From: Candidatus Fibrimonadaceae bacterium
GTDB lineage: Bacteria > Fibrobacterota > Fibrobacteria > Fibrobacterales > Fibrobacteraceae
DNA: 63,077 nt
Reading direction: 5' to 3'
NCBI GenBank assembly: GCA_031281345.1
Contig: JAITFN010000074.1
Coordinates: 1 to 63,077 of the forward strand
A model generated the notes under the pieces. That model saw nothing but the letters and a program-made list of their open reading frames with translations, did not search any database and had not been told where the DNA came from. Positions 62,980-63,077 of the stretch are shown piece after piece. Each line of letters starts with the position of its first letter. Positions within the stretch are counted from its first letter, which is position 1. The translations under genes were made by a program, and so were the position numbers.

Positions 62980-63077
62980 ATGAACGTTTCAAAAGTAGCA
63001 GGGCACGGATATTCAAACTACGCTTCGCATCATTTCAATCGTTTTGAAAAAGCGACTATAAACGTGCAAGACAACAA
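62980..63077 (+). CDS. Start of an unidentified protein, cut by window edge
   Basis: The first 32 codons begin MNVSKVAGHGYSNYASHHF; the remainder is NRFEKATINVQDN. AGGA lies 6 nt before the ATG. No signal peptide is visible and no family is recognised from so short a piece. It lies 91 nt after the DUF3021 gene. Confidence 0.6.
   Translation, partial: MNVSKVAGHGYSNYASHHFNRFEKATINVQDN

Overview
The window is a compact, AT-rich bacterial chromosome segment (roughly 40 % G+C by eye). It most likely comes from a member of Fibrobacterota (Fibrobacter relatives). The evidence is a 'Fibrobacter succinogenes major paralogous' (FISUMP) domain, secreted polysaccharidases with poly-serine linkers and basic C-terminal tails, a GLUG-repeat protein with a type IX-like tail, PorV/PorQ-like and Omp85-type outer-membrane proteins, and many lipoproteins. 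I see no rRNA, tRNA, CRISPR, prophage or insertion sequence, and no gene-free stretch above about 220 bases.

Layout. 1-8.1 kb (minus strand): start of an NYN-type protein, AI-2E-family transporter, MlaE-type permease, glgC, recF, an orphan exbD, ychF, recD2. 8.1-10.5 kb: a VapC-type PIN toxin with a 46-codon partner, rpmB, and a reduced peptide-transporter remnant (OppB-like permease end plus an ABC ATPase with ruined motifs). 10.4-13.1 kb (minus): DEAD-box helicase and purA. 13.2-21.4 kb: an envelope block with a pentapeptide-repeat lipoprotein overlapping a POTRA/Omp85 protein, a putative barrel, an MMPL/RND exporter and a second Omp85-like barrel. 21.4-25.3 kb: Fur-family regulator, three consecutive lipoproteins including a papain-like protease, and a second PIN toxin module. 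25.3-28.2 kb: zinc uptake (znuACB) plus a small exported cysteine protein. 28.2-29.7 kb: ilvC. 29.7-33.9 kb: pectin side-chain and backbone degradation (GH53 galactanase, PL11 rhamnogalacturonan lyase). 33.9-38.6 kb: MATE exporter, lipoproteins, a PorV/PorQ-like protein, a GLUG protein. 38.6-40.6 kb: priA split into two reading frames. 40.6-51.2 kb: FISUMP protein, PfkB kinase, PEGA-FGE protein, nspC, deoxynucleoside kinase, pepA, fadD-like ligase, a lone FliI-type ATPase, a LysM-like lipoprotein. 51.1-57.4 kb: aroK-aroB fusion, aroE, carB. 57.4-61.2 kb: a c-di-GMP operon (GGDEF, RidA, HD-GYP). 61.3-63.1 kb: SIMPL lipoprotein, LytTR regulator with DUF3021 partner, and the start of an unknown gene.

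Two genome-wide patterns stand out. First, many genes are preceded by an A/T tract and a TAnnTT hexamer ending only 6-9 nt before the start codon, with no Shine-Dalgarno sequence; this predicts leaderless mRNAs. Other genes (rpmB, znuA, pfkB, fadD) have longer leaders with clear GGAG-type sites. Second, all six convergent gene pairs abut or overlap, leaving no room for terminators between them.

The most promising items are the leaderless/divergent promoter architecture, the split priA without a winged-helix domain, the pentapeptide-repeat lipoprotein/Omp85 pair, the degenerate ABC pair behind rpmB, and the orphan FliI-type ATPase.
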